Shown here: in pieces, positions 15,852-24,660 of the stretch
Position numbering within the stretch: position 1 is the stretch's first letter
How the letters are laid out: each line of letters begins with the position of its first letter
NCBI GenBank assembly: GCA_039908535.1
Contig: JAMOAW010000021.1
Location: 1 to 57,201, forward strand
Direction of reading: 5' to 3'
Length of the DNA: 57,201 nucleotides
Source of the DNA: JAMOAW01 sp039908535
GTDB lineage: Bacteria > Pseudomonadota > Magnetococcia > Magnetococcales > JADFZT01
Program-made: the position numbers and the translations under genes
Notes under the pieces: generated by a model
Seen by the model: only the letters and a program-made list of their open reading frames with translations
The model's database searches: none
What the model was told of the DNA's origin: nothing

Positions 15852-18800
15852 TCAACAGCATAAATTATCGATCACATTGAGAAGCCGCTGTTTCTGGATT
15901 GGTTTGGTCAAATGAAAATTGCATCCCGCATCGCGCACCTGCTCCGACACCTCCCGCATGGCATGGGCACTCAAGGCAATAATCATTTTAGGTGCCACCC
16001 CCTTCTCAACCTCCCAAGCCCGAATCTGCCTAGTCGCCTCATAGCCATCCATAACCGGCATCTGGATATCCATGAACACCACATCATACGCTCCTGTCTG
16101 AACCATTTCCAGAGCCTGTTTGCCATTTTCAGCGGTATCCAATTTATGGGGCGATCTTTTAAGAAAAGCCTTGATTACCAATCTATTGTCCAGAGAGTCA
16201 TCGACAAGCAAAATAGAAAGAGGGCGAATCTCTCCAGAAGGAAGCCTCTTGATGTTATTGGCGGCACGACGCTCAATTTGCTGAACATCCCTAGATACCA
16301 CGGCATCGGCTTGAGCGGGCAATAACGCGGTAAATTTAAACGTACTGCCCTGCCCCACTTGGCTTTCAACCCAAATGTGGCCCCCCATTTTTTCGATCAA
16401 CTGTTTACAAATGGTCAACCCAAGCCCACTCCCCCCATACTTTTGCGCCGTCAATTTATCCGCTTGAGTAAATGGTTGAAAAATATCCATCAAGCGATCC
16501 TTTGGAATCCCAATGCCGGTATCCTCAATAACAAACAACAAACGATCGCCATAATCAGGCTCTACATGCACAATCACCTGCCCCTGTTGGGTAAATTTAA
16601 CCGCATTTCCGATAAGATTGAGCAATATTTGACGCAAACGCTCCCGATCACCCGTCACCACTTCGGGAAGCGTCTCGGCCAAACTAAGTTCCAAACGCAC
16701 CCCCTTCTCTTCGGCTTTGATGGCCAAAATACTCAACGTCCCCTGCAAATGCTCCCGAAGATTAAAGGGCAACAGATAAAGTTCTAATTGCCCGGCCTCA
16801 ACTTTGGAAATATCCAAAATATCATTGATAAGCGCAAGTAAAACCTCTCCAGAACGATTAGAAACCTCCAAATAACGCCGCTGTTCAGTTGTTAACTCCC
16901 CCTCCCCCAACATCTCTCCCATACCAATAATGGCATTGAGCGGGGTGCGAATCTCGTGACTCATATGCGCCAAAAAGGCACTCTTGGCCTGGGTGGCCAC
17001 CTCGGCCTTCTCTTTGGCAAGCAACAGATCCCGATCCAAGCGTTTGCGTTCAATAATATTGGCTAACGTTCCAGCAACGGTAAGTAAAATCGACATATCA
17101 TGAGAATTGACTTCATTGCCCGGCTTTAAAAATAGGCTCAAAACCCCCAATAACCGCTCTCCGATCAAAATCGGCACACAATACATCCCATGGGGAATAA
17201 TTTCTTTCCGGCCCAATTCATATTGCAGTTCCTGTTCATCAACATAAACAATCTGCCGAAGCGCGGCGGCACGACCACACACGCACTTCCCCTTAGCCAC
17301 CGTCACACAACCTGGATGACGCAAAAATGAACGGTCCACCTCCGCAATCAAGATCAACTCTTCGCCCTCTGCATCTAGACCATAAACAATCCCATGCGCT
17401 TCAAAAGGCAACCACTCACTGGCTAAAATTTTCTCCAATCCCAAAACCAAGGTCTCTTCCAAAGAGATTGGAAAAAAGGCAGTTTCCAATAGACCATTGA
17501 TCAATACCTGCGATTTTTGCGAACGCAACAACTCCTCCTCGGTTTTTTTCATTGCCGTAATATCAACAAAAAAACCGCGCAATCCCTGCACAACCCCATT
17601 TACAAAAATGACCGATACCACATTACGCACCCAAACAATTTTGCCATCCGCCGTGACAAAACGATATTCGATGTCCTGATCGTGGCCCTTTTTAATCATC
17701 TCTTGACAAAAACCAATGGCCTTTGGACGATCTTCCACATGAATACGATGCACCAAATCTTCATAATATTTCCAACTCTCTTTGGGATACCCCAGCAAGA
17801 CCTCCACCTGAGGCCCCATATAAACAAAAACAGATTTGGGCAAAGTCAACTCCCAGGGAATAAAACGGGTGGTTTCCAACAACTGTTTGTATTGTTCCCG
17901 ACTCTCCTTTAACTCTCTATTGACCAACTCTCCCAGCTGCAACGAATTGCGCAAAGATTCAAACATATACTTGCGCTCGGTGATATCCCGCAGATAGGCG
18001 GTAAAAAAAACACCCAGCTCAGAGGAGACCGTTGTAATGGCAATTTCAACGAGAATCTGATTTCCAGAGGCATCCACAGCAGGAAGTTCGATGCGTTTAT
18101 TTAAAACATGTTTAATGCCCGTCTCCAAAAAACGTTTCATCCCCTGAGTATGCCGCTCACGCAACTCCATAGGAATAATCTTGTCGATAATGGAGTGACC
18201 CAACAGAGACTCTTTGGTATAGCCAAAAAGAGTCTCTGCGGCCCTGTTAAACTCAAGAACCCGACTTTGGGAATCAATGCTGATGATGGCATCCAGGGCG
18301 GTGTCCAAAATGGCGCGATTGCGGGATTCGCCTAAAAGCAGTTCTTGATTGCTTTTTTGAATATTCTCTTCCACTTGATTCAACCGCATGAAAAAGAAAA
18401 AATACATCAAAGTAAAAATAGCTATAAAAATTAATAATACCGTCACAAGATGCTGCCTAGTGATAAAATCAAAGGCCAAATCATCAATCGCCACCACCAA
18501 TCGACCCACAGCGTGACCCGTGACATCCTGCAGAGGCAGACTTTCAAAATGCACATGATCCCCTGGCCAATCGGCCTTTTTATCCTTCCACAAGTGAATC
18601 GAGCCTATTGCGCCACTTTGAAGGTAAACATTGAGCATGGATGCAAAAAAAGGCGTGATTTTAGATTGAACCGCCTGCGGCACAACAACATGGGCATACC
18701 GATCCCAATCCGAAACATAACCCAACATGGCCATGCCAGATTCCCACTTTTCCCGATCCAAATTTTTTTTATCAATCACCAAAAAAAGATCCACATGCAG

Positions 18801-19364
18801 CGTTTTTTCAATCTGATCAAACAGTTGATTAATCTCCTTACCCAACTCCACATACCCCACCAACCGACCAGAATCATCCTTCCAGGGAGCCACCACGCGC
18901 AAGGTGAAGGTGCCAAGGAGACCAAGTTCCAATCCAAAGGCGATTTGACCGCTTTTTTGGGCTTGCAGCGTTGTAAAACGGTCGATTCTATCCCCAAATG
19001 TATCCGGCTTATGAACCCGCAATATATTCACACGTTGGGCATTGCTAAAATAAAAATGGGTAATTTGATTAATTTCCCGCATCTTTTTAAAAAGTACCTC
19101 GGTCTCCTCCAGCAGACGACCCCGATCTTGAGAGACAAGATCCTCACGCAAATGACGATTGTTTAAAATAACCTCCAAAGAACTCTCCATGGCTTTGGCA
19201 TCCTCTTGCCAGATGGAGGTAACACTTCGGGAAACCGTATCCAGTGTATGTTTAACCAACACCTCTTCCTGTCGCTCTTGCATCCAATGCAGAGATAAAA
19301 AAAATCCCACCATCAGAGCAAGGACAGAGATCAGATAGGCCGCTAAGAGAGGTTTTTTAATCAT
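15852..19364 (-). CDS. membrane hybrid histidine kinase (dCache-PAS-PAS-GAF-HisKA-HATPase-REC)
   Basis: The 1170-residue sensor has TM1 (about 7-25), a periplasmic double-Cache-like domain (about 35-300, with the THFYFSN and VHKPDTFGDRIDRF family segments), TM2 (about 303-326), PAS1 (345-465), PAS2 (485-610), GAF (625-775), HisKA with phosphorylatable H803 (MSHEIRTPLN), HATPase (905-1015, with NLIGNAVKFT, DTGIG and GGSGLGL) and a C-terminal REC with acceptor D1099 and Lys1154. The GAF holds a CVCG pair and other Cys (686-732), possibly redox or metal sensing. There is no HPt domain, so a separate phosphotransfer protein is needed. It is a single-gene unit with no adjacent response regulator. 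Confidence 0.95.
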   Translation of the reverse strand: MIKKPLLAAYLISVLALMVGFFLSLHWMQERQEEVLVKHTLDTVSRSVTSIWQEDAKAMESSLEVILNNRHLREDLVSQDRGRLLEETEVLFKKMREINQITHFYFSNAQRVNILRVHKPDTFGDRIDRFTTLQAQKSGQIAFGLELGLLGTFTLRVVAPWKDDSGRLVGYVELGKEINQLFDQIEKTLHVDLFLVIDKKNLDREKWESGMAMLGYVSDWDRYAHVVVPQAVQSKITPFFASMLNVYLQSGAIGSIHLWKDKKADWPGDHVHFESLPLQDVTGHAVGRLVVAIDDLAFDFITRQHLVTVLLIFIAIFTLMYFFFFMRLNQVEENIQKSNQELLLGESRNRAILDTALDAIISIDSQSRVLEFNRAAETLFGYTKESLLGHSIIDKIIPMELRERHTQGMKRFLETGIKHVLNKRIELPAVDASGNQILVEIAITTVSSELGVFFTAYLRDITERKYMFESLRNSLQLGELVNRELKESREQYKQLLETTRFIPWELTLPKSVFVYMGPQVEVLLGYPKESWKYYEDLVHRIHVEDRPKAIGFCQEMIKKGHDQDIEYRFVTADGKIVWVRNVVSVIFVNGVVQGLRGFFVDITAMKKTEEELLRSQKSQVLINGLLETAFFPISLEETLVLGLEKILASEWLPFEAHGIVYGLDAEGEELILIAEVDRSFLRHPGCVTVAKGKCVCGRAAALRQIVYVDEQELQYELGRKEIIPHGMYCVPILIGERLLGVLSLFLKPGNEVNSHDMSILLTVAGTLANIIERKRLDRDLLLAKEKAEVATQAKSAFLAHMSHEIRTPLNAIIGMGEMLGEGELTTEQRRYLEVSNRSGEVLLALINDILDISKVEAGQLELYLLPFNLREHLQGTLSILAIKAEEKGVRLELSLAETLPEVVTGDRERLRQILLNLIGNAVKFTQQGQVIVHVEPDYGDRLLFVIEDTGIGIPKDRLMDIFQPFTQADKLTAQKYGGSGLGLTICKQLIEKMGGHIWVESQVGQGSTFKFTALLPAQADAVVSRDVQQIERRAANNIKRLPSGEIRPLSILLVDDSLDNRLVIKAFLKRSPHKLDTAENGKQALEMVQTGAYDVVFMDIQMPVMDGYEATRQIRAWEVEKGVAPKMIIALSAHAMREVSEQVRDAGCNFHLTKPIQKQRLLNVIDNLCC

Positions 19365-19533
19365 TTTTTTTCCATATTTGCGTCAAACACCATCCCAAAT
19401 CCCCATCGCCAGTAGATGTTACCAGCCCACAACCAAAAGAAACCAATTTCTATTATACAAAAAAAATCACATTTTGTGCTGTAAATTTTCATTAATATTT
19501 CGCCATAAACATACAAAATTATAATGTAAAAAC

Positions 19534-19572
19534 AAAAAAAGCCGATATCCCCTATCACTCGGGGATATCGGC
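19534..19572 (-). terminator. Rho-independent terminator for the dnaK paralogue
   Basis: On the minus strand a perfect 12-bp stem (GCCGATATCCCC with GGGGATATCGGC, 8-nt loop) is followed by seven T. It is the strongest classical terminator seen in the window. A type A repeat (19602-19736) lies between it and the dnaK stop codon, as if inserted into the original 3' untranslated region. Confidence 0.85.
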
Positions 19573-19601
19573 CTATTTGTAAAAACTTTATAGCATCAAA
19601 G

Positions 19602-19736
19602 AACATGATGCCCTTCGGGCAAAAAATCAAAACCCTGGGGGATGAATCCCCCAGACCCCCTCTTTTTTTTAAGAATTGAATTGGGGGGCGGTTCTCCGCC
19701 CCCCAAGGTCTTGATTTTTGTTTTTCCGATACATTT
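19602..19736 (-). repeat. type A repeat between dnaK paralogue and its terminator
   Basis: It runs from GAACATGATGCCCTTCGGGC via the CTGGGGGATGAATCCCCCAG hairpin and a shortened middle to GGGGGGCGGTTCTCCGCCCC and TTTTTCCGATACATT. The right end directly follows the dnaK stop codon. Confidence 0.9.
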
Positions 19737-21897
19737 AAAAATTGACGGCCTGTTTATAGGTATCGGAGTGATCGCTTTGAACTTCATCCTCAATGGAGAA
19801 ATTTAAAAATGCCACGTTGTCTCTGTTGAATTGAGCCAACTCCTCAAACATGGCGTCCGTGGCATCGTCTTGAAACTCGGTGATGAGCTCTTCCGCACTC
19901 TCTTCAATCACCACCTCTTCAACGGGTGCTGCGGTTGTCGTCTCCAAGATGCTATCCATTGCCGCTTCCGACAGGAGGATCTCCTCATTCAAGTCATTGG
20001 CGGGTGTAGTGTTGCTTTCCATATTTAAAGCAAGTGGGTCGACGATCGGCATATCCTGTTGAACAGGAGCCAAACGTTTAGCCTGCTCATCGACATTTTT
20101 AAAAATCAAATCGCTCCACTCTTGCAACACCTTGGTTTTGGCAAGAATCTCTTCCAGTTCTACCCCCTTAGTGGTCAAGCTTTTAAGCTCGGCGATGGCC
20201 GCTTGAATTTTTTGCATCAGATCGGGATGAATTTTATCTCCCCGATTGGCCATCTGCTTGCGGGTCGTGTAGATCCAAGAGTCAGCCGCATTGCACGCCT
20301 CAGACAACAACAGGGCGTAGGCATCGTGATCGGCATTCTTTTCTGCTTCAAAGACCATCTGCTGAATCTCAGCCTCGGTCAGACCACCAGAGGCATTGAT
20401 ACGAATGGAGTGCTCTTTGTTGCTCCCTTTATCTTTGGCGGTGACATGAACCAACCCATTGACATCAATAGCAAAGGTCACTTCAATACGGGGCGTGCCA
20501 CGGGGAGCTGCAGGAATTCCCATCAAGTCGAACTGACCCAACAATTTATTGCCCTGGAAAATCTGCCGCTCGCCTTGCGCCACACTCACGGTGACCGTCT
20601 TTTGGTTGTCCACCACGGTGGAAAAAACTTTGCTGGCTTGGCAAGGAATGGCGGTATTCCGGTCAATCAATTTGGAAAAAACCCCCCCTTTGGTTTCAAT
20701 GCCCAACGACAACGAGGTGACATCCAACAACAATAAATCTTTGACTTCGCCGTCCAAAATCGCCCCTTGCAAAGAGGCTCCAACCGCAACCACCTCATCG
20801 GGATTGACACCCAAACGGGGGGCTTTACCATAAAATTCCCCAACCAACTGGGCAATTTTAGGCATCCGCGTCATTCCACCCACCAAGATCACTTCGTCAA
20901 TGGCCGCCGTGGTTAGTTTGGCATCGTCCAAAGCGGTTTGGCAAGGAGCAAAGGTGCGTTGAATCAGGTGGTCCACCAACTCTTCCAGCTTGGCACGGGT
21001 TAACGAACATTTAAGATGTTTTGGTCCAGAGGCATCGGCCCAAATAAAGGGGAGATTGATTTCACTCCGCACGGCACTGGAAAGCTCAATTTTGGCACTC
21101 TCGGCCGCCTCTTTAAGGCGTTGTAAGGCCTCTTTGTCCTGACGCAAATCAATCGTTCCCAAATGGGCCTGTTCTGCTTGAAACAATTCCGCCAAATGGT
21201 CAATGATGCAACGGTCAAAATCTTCACCGCCCAAAAAGGTATCGCCACAGGTGGATTTAACCTGACAAACCCCATCACCCACTTCCAAAATAGAGATATC
21301 AAAGGTTCCGCCACCCAGATCATAAACGGCGATGGTGCGGGACTCTTCCACGTCGAACCCATAGGCCAAAGCGGCAGCCGTTGGCTCGTTGATAATGCGC
21401 AAAACATTCAACCCGGCAATCCGTCCGGCATCTTTGGTGGCTTGGCGTTGAGCATCGTTAAAATAGGCCGGAACCGTGATCACGGCATCTTGAACCTCTT
21501 CGCCCAAATAATCCTCAGCGGTCTGTTTCATTTTTTGCAAAATGATCGAAGAGATTTCGGCGGGGCTCATCCTCTCTCCGTTGACCGCTACCCAAGCATC
21601 ACCATTTTCCGCCTCACAAATTTGATAACAAACCAACTCACTATCTTTCTGGGTCAACGGATCGTTGTAACGCCGACCGATCAAACGTTTAATAGCCGTC
21701 AAGGTATTGGCGGGATTGGTGATCGCTTGACGCTTGGCGGGAAAACCCACCAAACGTTCTCCCTCTTGGCTAAAAGCCACCACGGATGGAGTGATCCGGC
21801 TCCCTTCGCGGTTGGGGATGACTTTTGGATTGCCGTCTTCCAAAATGGCAACACATGAGTTGGTTGTGCCTAGATCAATTCCAATAGTTTGGCTCAT
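19735..21897 (-). CDS. Hsp70/DnaK paralogue with a long acidic C-terminal tail
   Basis: The 720-residue chaperone has a complete nucleotide-binding domain (about 1-385: GIDLGTTNSCVAILEDG, ATKDAGRIAGLNVLRIINEP, DLGGGTFDISIL, VGGMTRMP), a substrate domain (about 390-505) and a divergent lid. About 110 further residues are rich in Glu/Asp (VEEVVIEESAEELITEF) and end with no EEVD/DDKK-like signal. Standard DnaK is about 640 residues. No dnaJ or grpE is adjacent and I see no sigma-32 promoter, so a specialised paralogue is more likely than the housekeeping gene. ATG 21897 has AAAGGA 7 bases upstream; the reading from 21918 is less likely. It is divergent from the Mms6-like gene. Confidence 0.9.
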   Translation of the reverse strand: MSQTIGIDLGTTNSCVAILEDGNPKVIPNREGSRITPSVVAFSQEGERLVGFPAKRQAITNPANTLTAIKRLIGRRYNDPLTQKDSELVCYQICEAENGDAWVAVNGERMSPAEISSIILQKMKQTAEDYLGEEVQDAVITVPAYFNDAQRQATKDAGRIAGLNVLRIINEPTAAALAYGFDVEESRTIAVYDLGGGTFDISILEVGDGVCQVKSTCGDTFLGGEDFDRCIIDHLAELFQAEQAHLGTIDLRQDKEALQRLKEAAESAKIELSSAVRSEINLPFIWADASGPKHLKCSLTRAKLEELVDHLIQRTFAPCQTALDDAKLTTAAIDEVILVGGMTRMPKIAQLVGEFYGKAPRLGVNPDEVVAVGASLQGAILDGEVKDLLLLDVTSLSLGIETKGGVFSKLIDRNTAIPCQASKVFSTVVDNQKTVTVSVAQGERQIFQGNKLLGQFDLMGIPAAPRGTPRIEVTFAIDVNGLVHVTAKDKGSNKEHSIRINASGGLTEAEIQQMVFEAEKNADHDAYALLLSEACNAADSWIYTTRKQMANRGDKIHPDLMQKIQAAIAELKSLTTKGVELEEILAKTKVLQEWSDLIFKNVDEQAKRLAPVQQDMPIVDPLALNMESNTTPANDLNEEILLSEAAMDSILETTTAAPVEEVVIEESAEELITEFQDDATDAMFEELAQFNRDNVAFLNFSIEDEVQSDHSDTYKQAVNF

Positions 21898-22167
21898 CTG
21901 GTATTCCTTTCCTAACATTAGTTAAATAAAATCGGCTATTGCACGTTGTTGAGTGATCGACTCTTGAGCGATGTGATCCGATAGTGCGTCATATTTTTAT
22001 TCTTCTTGCATCGGATTTTTGGCGTTTTCCATCTCTTCTTTTGCCAAATAATCGACTTTACTAGGGGAGTCAGCCCTTTTTTGTCCTATATGCGACGAAT
22101 AAATACAAATAACGTGCCAATATTTTATTATTGTCGTCGTAAAATATTTAAAAAAGTTTGAAAATCA

Positions 22168-22190
22168 GACGAATACATTTTATATTCGTC
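22168..22190. promoter_or_regulatory. inverted repeat, possible operator between dnaK paralogue and Mms6-like gene
   Basis: GACGAATA (22168-22175) and TATTCGTC (22183-22190) form a perfect 8-bp inverted repeat with a 7-base spacer. A third GACGAATA lies at 22094-22101. A TATACT sequence at 22197-22202 could be a -10 for the downstream gene, which would place the palindrome over its -35 region. Binding of a regulator is inferred. Confidence 0.45.
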
Positions 22191-22289
22191 ATTTCTTATA
22201 CTTTTATAGATGTCGCTCACTGGTTAGTTGGTTCAACATATGCTAAAGCTCCCTAACTTTATTCACAAAATCTTCTTAGGAGAACAAAA

Positions 22290-22577
22290 ATGACACCCGC
22301 AGTCGATCTATTGGGAACCGGAGTCAACACGGGCGCGAAAAAGGCCGTGGCTGGCGGTATGGGACAATTTTTAAACATAAAAGCGCCCACCACTGCAGCA
22401 ACAGGTGGTGCGCTTTTAGGAGGATGGGGAGTGATTCTCACCGGTGCGGTGATCGTCGCCCTTGGTGTGGGCATTTATGGATATCTGCAAAGACAAAAAC
22501 AGACCAACGCTGAAAATCCAGCCACAGAACTTTTAGATGGACCCGAAGAGACCGGACTACAAGAAGTACCCGCCTAA
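22290..22577 (+). CDS. small Gly-rich membrane protein resembling Mms6/MamD magnetosome proteins
   Basis: The 95-residue protein has an Ala/Gly/Thr-rich N-terminus, a single hydrophobic segment (about 44-68, GGWGVILTGAVIVALGVGIYG) and a charged, mostly acidic tail (LLDGPEETGLQEVPA). Mms6 and MamD share a Gly/Leu-rich stretch, then AWGPIILGVVG-type helix and an acidic tail thought to bind iron. The order and spacing match, but the multiple Leu-Gly repeats are reduced to GGALLGGWG. AGGAG lies 7 bases before the ATG. It stands alone, convergent with the P-loop/GAF gene. No other magnetosome gene is visible, so the assignment is tentative. Otherwise it is a small inner-membrane protein of unknown role. 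Confidence 0.55.
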   Translation: MTPAVDLLGTGVNTGAKKAVAGGMGQFLNIKAPTTAATGGALLGGWGVILTGAVIVALGVGIYGYLQRQKQTNAENPATELLDGPEETGLQEVPA

Positions 22578-22582
22578 ATCTA

Positions 22583-22708
22583 ATGTCTCGAAAAAATAAA
22601 CATCAAAAGCTTGGGGGCCCCAGAACCGCCCCCCCCCCAAGCTCTTGATTGTCCGTTCTTAAAAAAAAAGAGGGGGTCTGGGGGATTCATCCCCCAGGGT
22701 TTTGATCT
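22583..22708 (+). repeat. type A repeat, first of a tandem pair
   Basis: It starts TGTCTCGAAAAAATAAACAT, has a distorted G/C hairpin with a C10 run, then TTAAAAAAAAAGAGGGGGTC and the CTGGGGGATTCATCCCCCAG hairpin. It joins a second copy at about 22709. Confidence 0.85.
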
Positions 22709-22776
22709 TGATGTATCAGAAAAATAAAAATCAAGACCTTCGGGGGCGGAGAACCGCCCCCCAATTCCCCCCAGAA
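22709..22776 (+). repeat. type A repeat, second of a tandem pair (truncated)
   Basis: It begins ATGTATCAGAAAAATAAAAA and contains the GGGGGCGGAGAACCGCCCCC hairpin, then stops near CCCCCCAGAAG at the 3' end of the P-loop/GAF gene. The second hairpin is missing. Confidence 0.8.
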
Positions 22777-22786
22777 GAGAACAAAC

Positions 22787-24104
22787 TCAAGGCAACATTT
22801 TAAGAATTTCGATAAAAGGGGGAGAAAAATGATAAATATTTACCCCAAGAGAGATTAAAAACAGAGCCAACAAAAGAATAAATCCTGTCTTGGCCAACCA
22901 ACCCATTTTGAGGGCCCTGGTGGATAAAATTTCAGAAAAATCCATCATCTCCTGACGTAGAGAGACATTTTCTACCGCTAACTGTAAATGCAAGGCCACC
23001 CGCTCCAACAACACCCGATCTTTCTCTTCAAAATAGGAGCGTCCCAAGGTGTTCATCACCAACATAACCCCGACAACTTTTTGACCTACCACGCTCTTGA
23101 TAGGGACCAACAAAACATTCCTGGCGATCACATCCCCACAATCAGGACCGCCCCCCCCCCTGACAATCCAACCCCTCATGCACCAAATATTCCTTACTTT
23201 TAATAACTTCAATAACCATTGGGTGCAATCCACAGGAGACCGCCTGCGCCCCAGTCATACCAGAACTTTTTAAAAGCCAAGCATCCGGGTTGTCCCGATC
23301 ACAGATAAAAACATTGCACCGCTCCACCTTCAAAACATCTGGCAACATATGAACAAAAAGATCCAAAAGATCGGTGTTACCCCGATAACTCCAGGCCCGT
23401 GTTAAAATTCTCTGTCGAAGACGCAATTGATCATGGAGTTGATAGATATCTTTTTCCAAATGCCCCCTGGCCCGCACCATCCCAATGGGATCGTCTGGAG
23501 AGGTTTCGTCCAGTATCCTTTTTGGCCTCCCTTCTGGATCCTCACGCACATAGACATTCATCCCACAATGATGAAAATAGAGAGCCAGAGTGGAATAAAA
23601 TCCCAGTTCCGCCCGCACCTTTTGCAGGGTTACATTTTTATCTACATGATGCGAGCCTTTTCGTGCGCGCTCTTTGCGCCGCTGATACAAAATTTCTGCG
23701 GGAGGCAACAAAAATTCAAAAACCAACTTGCTGCGAAAATTATTAAAAAAAAAACGCGCCTTGAAAGGTGGAAAGGAAATACGAAACAGATCCAGCTCTA
23801 AATATTCCATGTCGTCCAAACTGGGGGCATCGTAAACAGGTGTACTCTTTTCAAACCCCACAAATGGCAACCCTAAGTGCAACTCTCGGGGCCGATGATG
23901 CATCGCTCGCGACTTCCACCATTCTCGACTGGCAATATCCAAATACCCCTCTTCAGGCCAACCGCCCAGCTTCGACAAAATGGTGGTCTTGCCAGATCCA
24001 GGCGGACCAGTGAGAATCAATTGGCTTGGATCCACATCAATAGGCAATAAAACACCATTATGATTGCGCGTTTCAGAGATCTCCTTCAGGACCAAATGTT
24101 CCAT
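22787..24104 (-). pseudogene. P-loop NTPase-GAF-transmembrane protein split by a G10 tract frameshift
   Basis: Two overlapping readings (24104-23142 and 23233-22787) form one protein if a base is removed from the ten-G run at 23151-23160. The N-terminal part carries a Walker A (GPPGSGKT, residues 33-40) and a long charged helical region with YQRRKERARKG. The second part continues a GAF domain (VLLVPIKSVVGQKVVGVMLVMN), a helix, and a C-terminal membrane segment (TGFILLLALFLISLGVNIYHF). The frame-restored length would be about 438 residues. As written, translation stops inside the GAF after DCQGGGRS. The break may be a sequencing error, phase variation or true decay. The family is unrecognised; a membrane-tethered signalling ATPase is a guess. 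Confidence 0.75.
23151..23160. repeat. homopolymer C10/G10 tract at the frameshift
   Basis: Ten C on the plus strand (G10 in the coding sense). A 9-G version reads through into the downstream frame, which continues the GAF domain without loss. Such tracts are typical slip sites. Confidence 0.9.
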
Positions 24105-24164
24105 GCTTTAATCTTTCATGATAAAAGCTACTTTGCGATAAACTTCCTGACGATGACCGACTTG

Positions 24165-24343
24165 AACATGATGCCCTGCGGGCAAAAAAATCAAAGGCCA
24201 AACCCTGGGGGATGAATCCCCCAGACCCCCTCTTTTTTTTAAAAATTAAAAGAAAAGGGTGGGGGGTATTGGGGGGCGGTTCTCCGCCCGGGGGGGGTCT
24301 GGGCCCCCAAGGCCTTGATTTCTGTTTTTCCGATACATCAAAA
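24165..24343 (-). repeat. type A repeat, full length with an extra G run
   Basis: It runs from GAACATGATGCCCTGCGGGC through CTGGGGGATGAATCCCCCAG to GGGGGGCGGTTCTCCGCCCG, with an extra GGGGGGGTCTGGGCCCCCA segment, and ends TTTTTCCGATACATC. It lies about 60 bases upstream of the P-loop gene start, in its leader. Confidence 0.9.
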
Positions 24344-24470
24344 TTGAAACCATTAAACATGTGAATTGAGTATTTGGCAACCATTGAATGCCTAGCCCAT
24401 TTCTGGCATTCTACAAGCCGCGCTCCCAAAATAAATGGGAGAGGGTTTTAGATAAATTAACATAAAAAAA

Positions 24471-24560
24471 TGGCGGAGGAGCAGGGATTCGAACCCTGGG
24501 TGGGGTTACCCCCACAACGATTTTCGAGACCGTCCCATTCAACCACTCTGGAACTCCTCC
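24471..24560 (-). tRNA. tRNA-Ser(CGA)
   Basis: The minus strand folds as a class II tRNA: acceptor GGAGGAG with CTCCTCC, anticodon arm ACGGT-CTCGAAA-ATCGT giving anticodon CGA (codon UCG), a long variable arm (TGTGGGGGTAACCCCAC), T-arm with GGTTCGAATCC, and an encoded 3' CCA. The 90-base length and long variable arm fit serine. Confidence 0.96.
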
Positions 24561-24586
24561 TAAGCAATCGGACCATCTTTATTAAG

Positions 24587-24613
24587 ATTATCCATTTTGC
24601 AGGGATTTGACAA
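24587..24613 (-). promoter_or_regulatory. candidate promoter for tRNA-Ser
   Basis: On the minus strand TTGTCA (24608-24613) and GATAAT (24587-24592) are separated by 15 bases and lie about 27 bases upstream of the tRNA 5' end. The same TTGACA core on the plus strand (24607-24612) could serve gpmI, though a good -10 for it is lacking. Confidence 0.4.
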
Positions 24614-24660
24614 CGGTTTCTTTTAGGCCATTTGTGAGTTTATAAAAATAAGGAACACTA

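Noticed and set aside
21898..22289. Heat-shock promoter or CIRCE element upstream of the dnaK paralogue
   Set aside because: I saw no CTTGAA/CCCCAT spacing and no TTAGCACTC palindrome. The only clear structure is the GACGAATA palindrome nearer the other gene.
24423..24441. Inverted repeat CTCCCA/TGGGAG as a tRNA-Ser terminator
   Set aside because: The stem is short and no T-run follows it on the minus strand.
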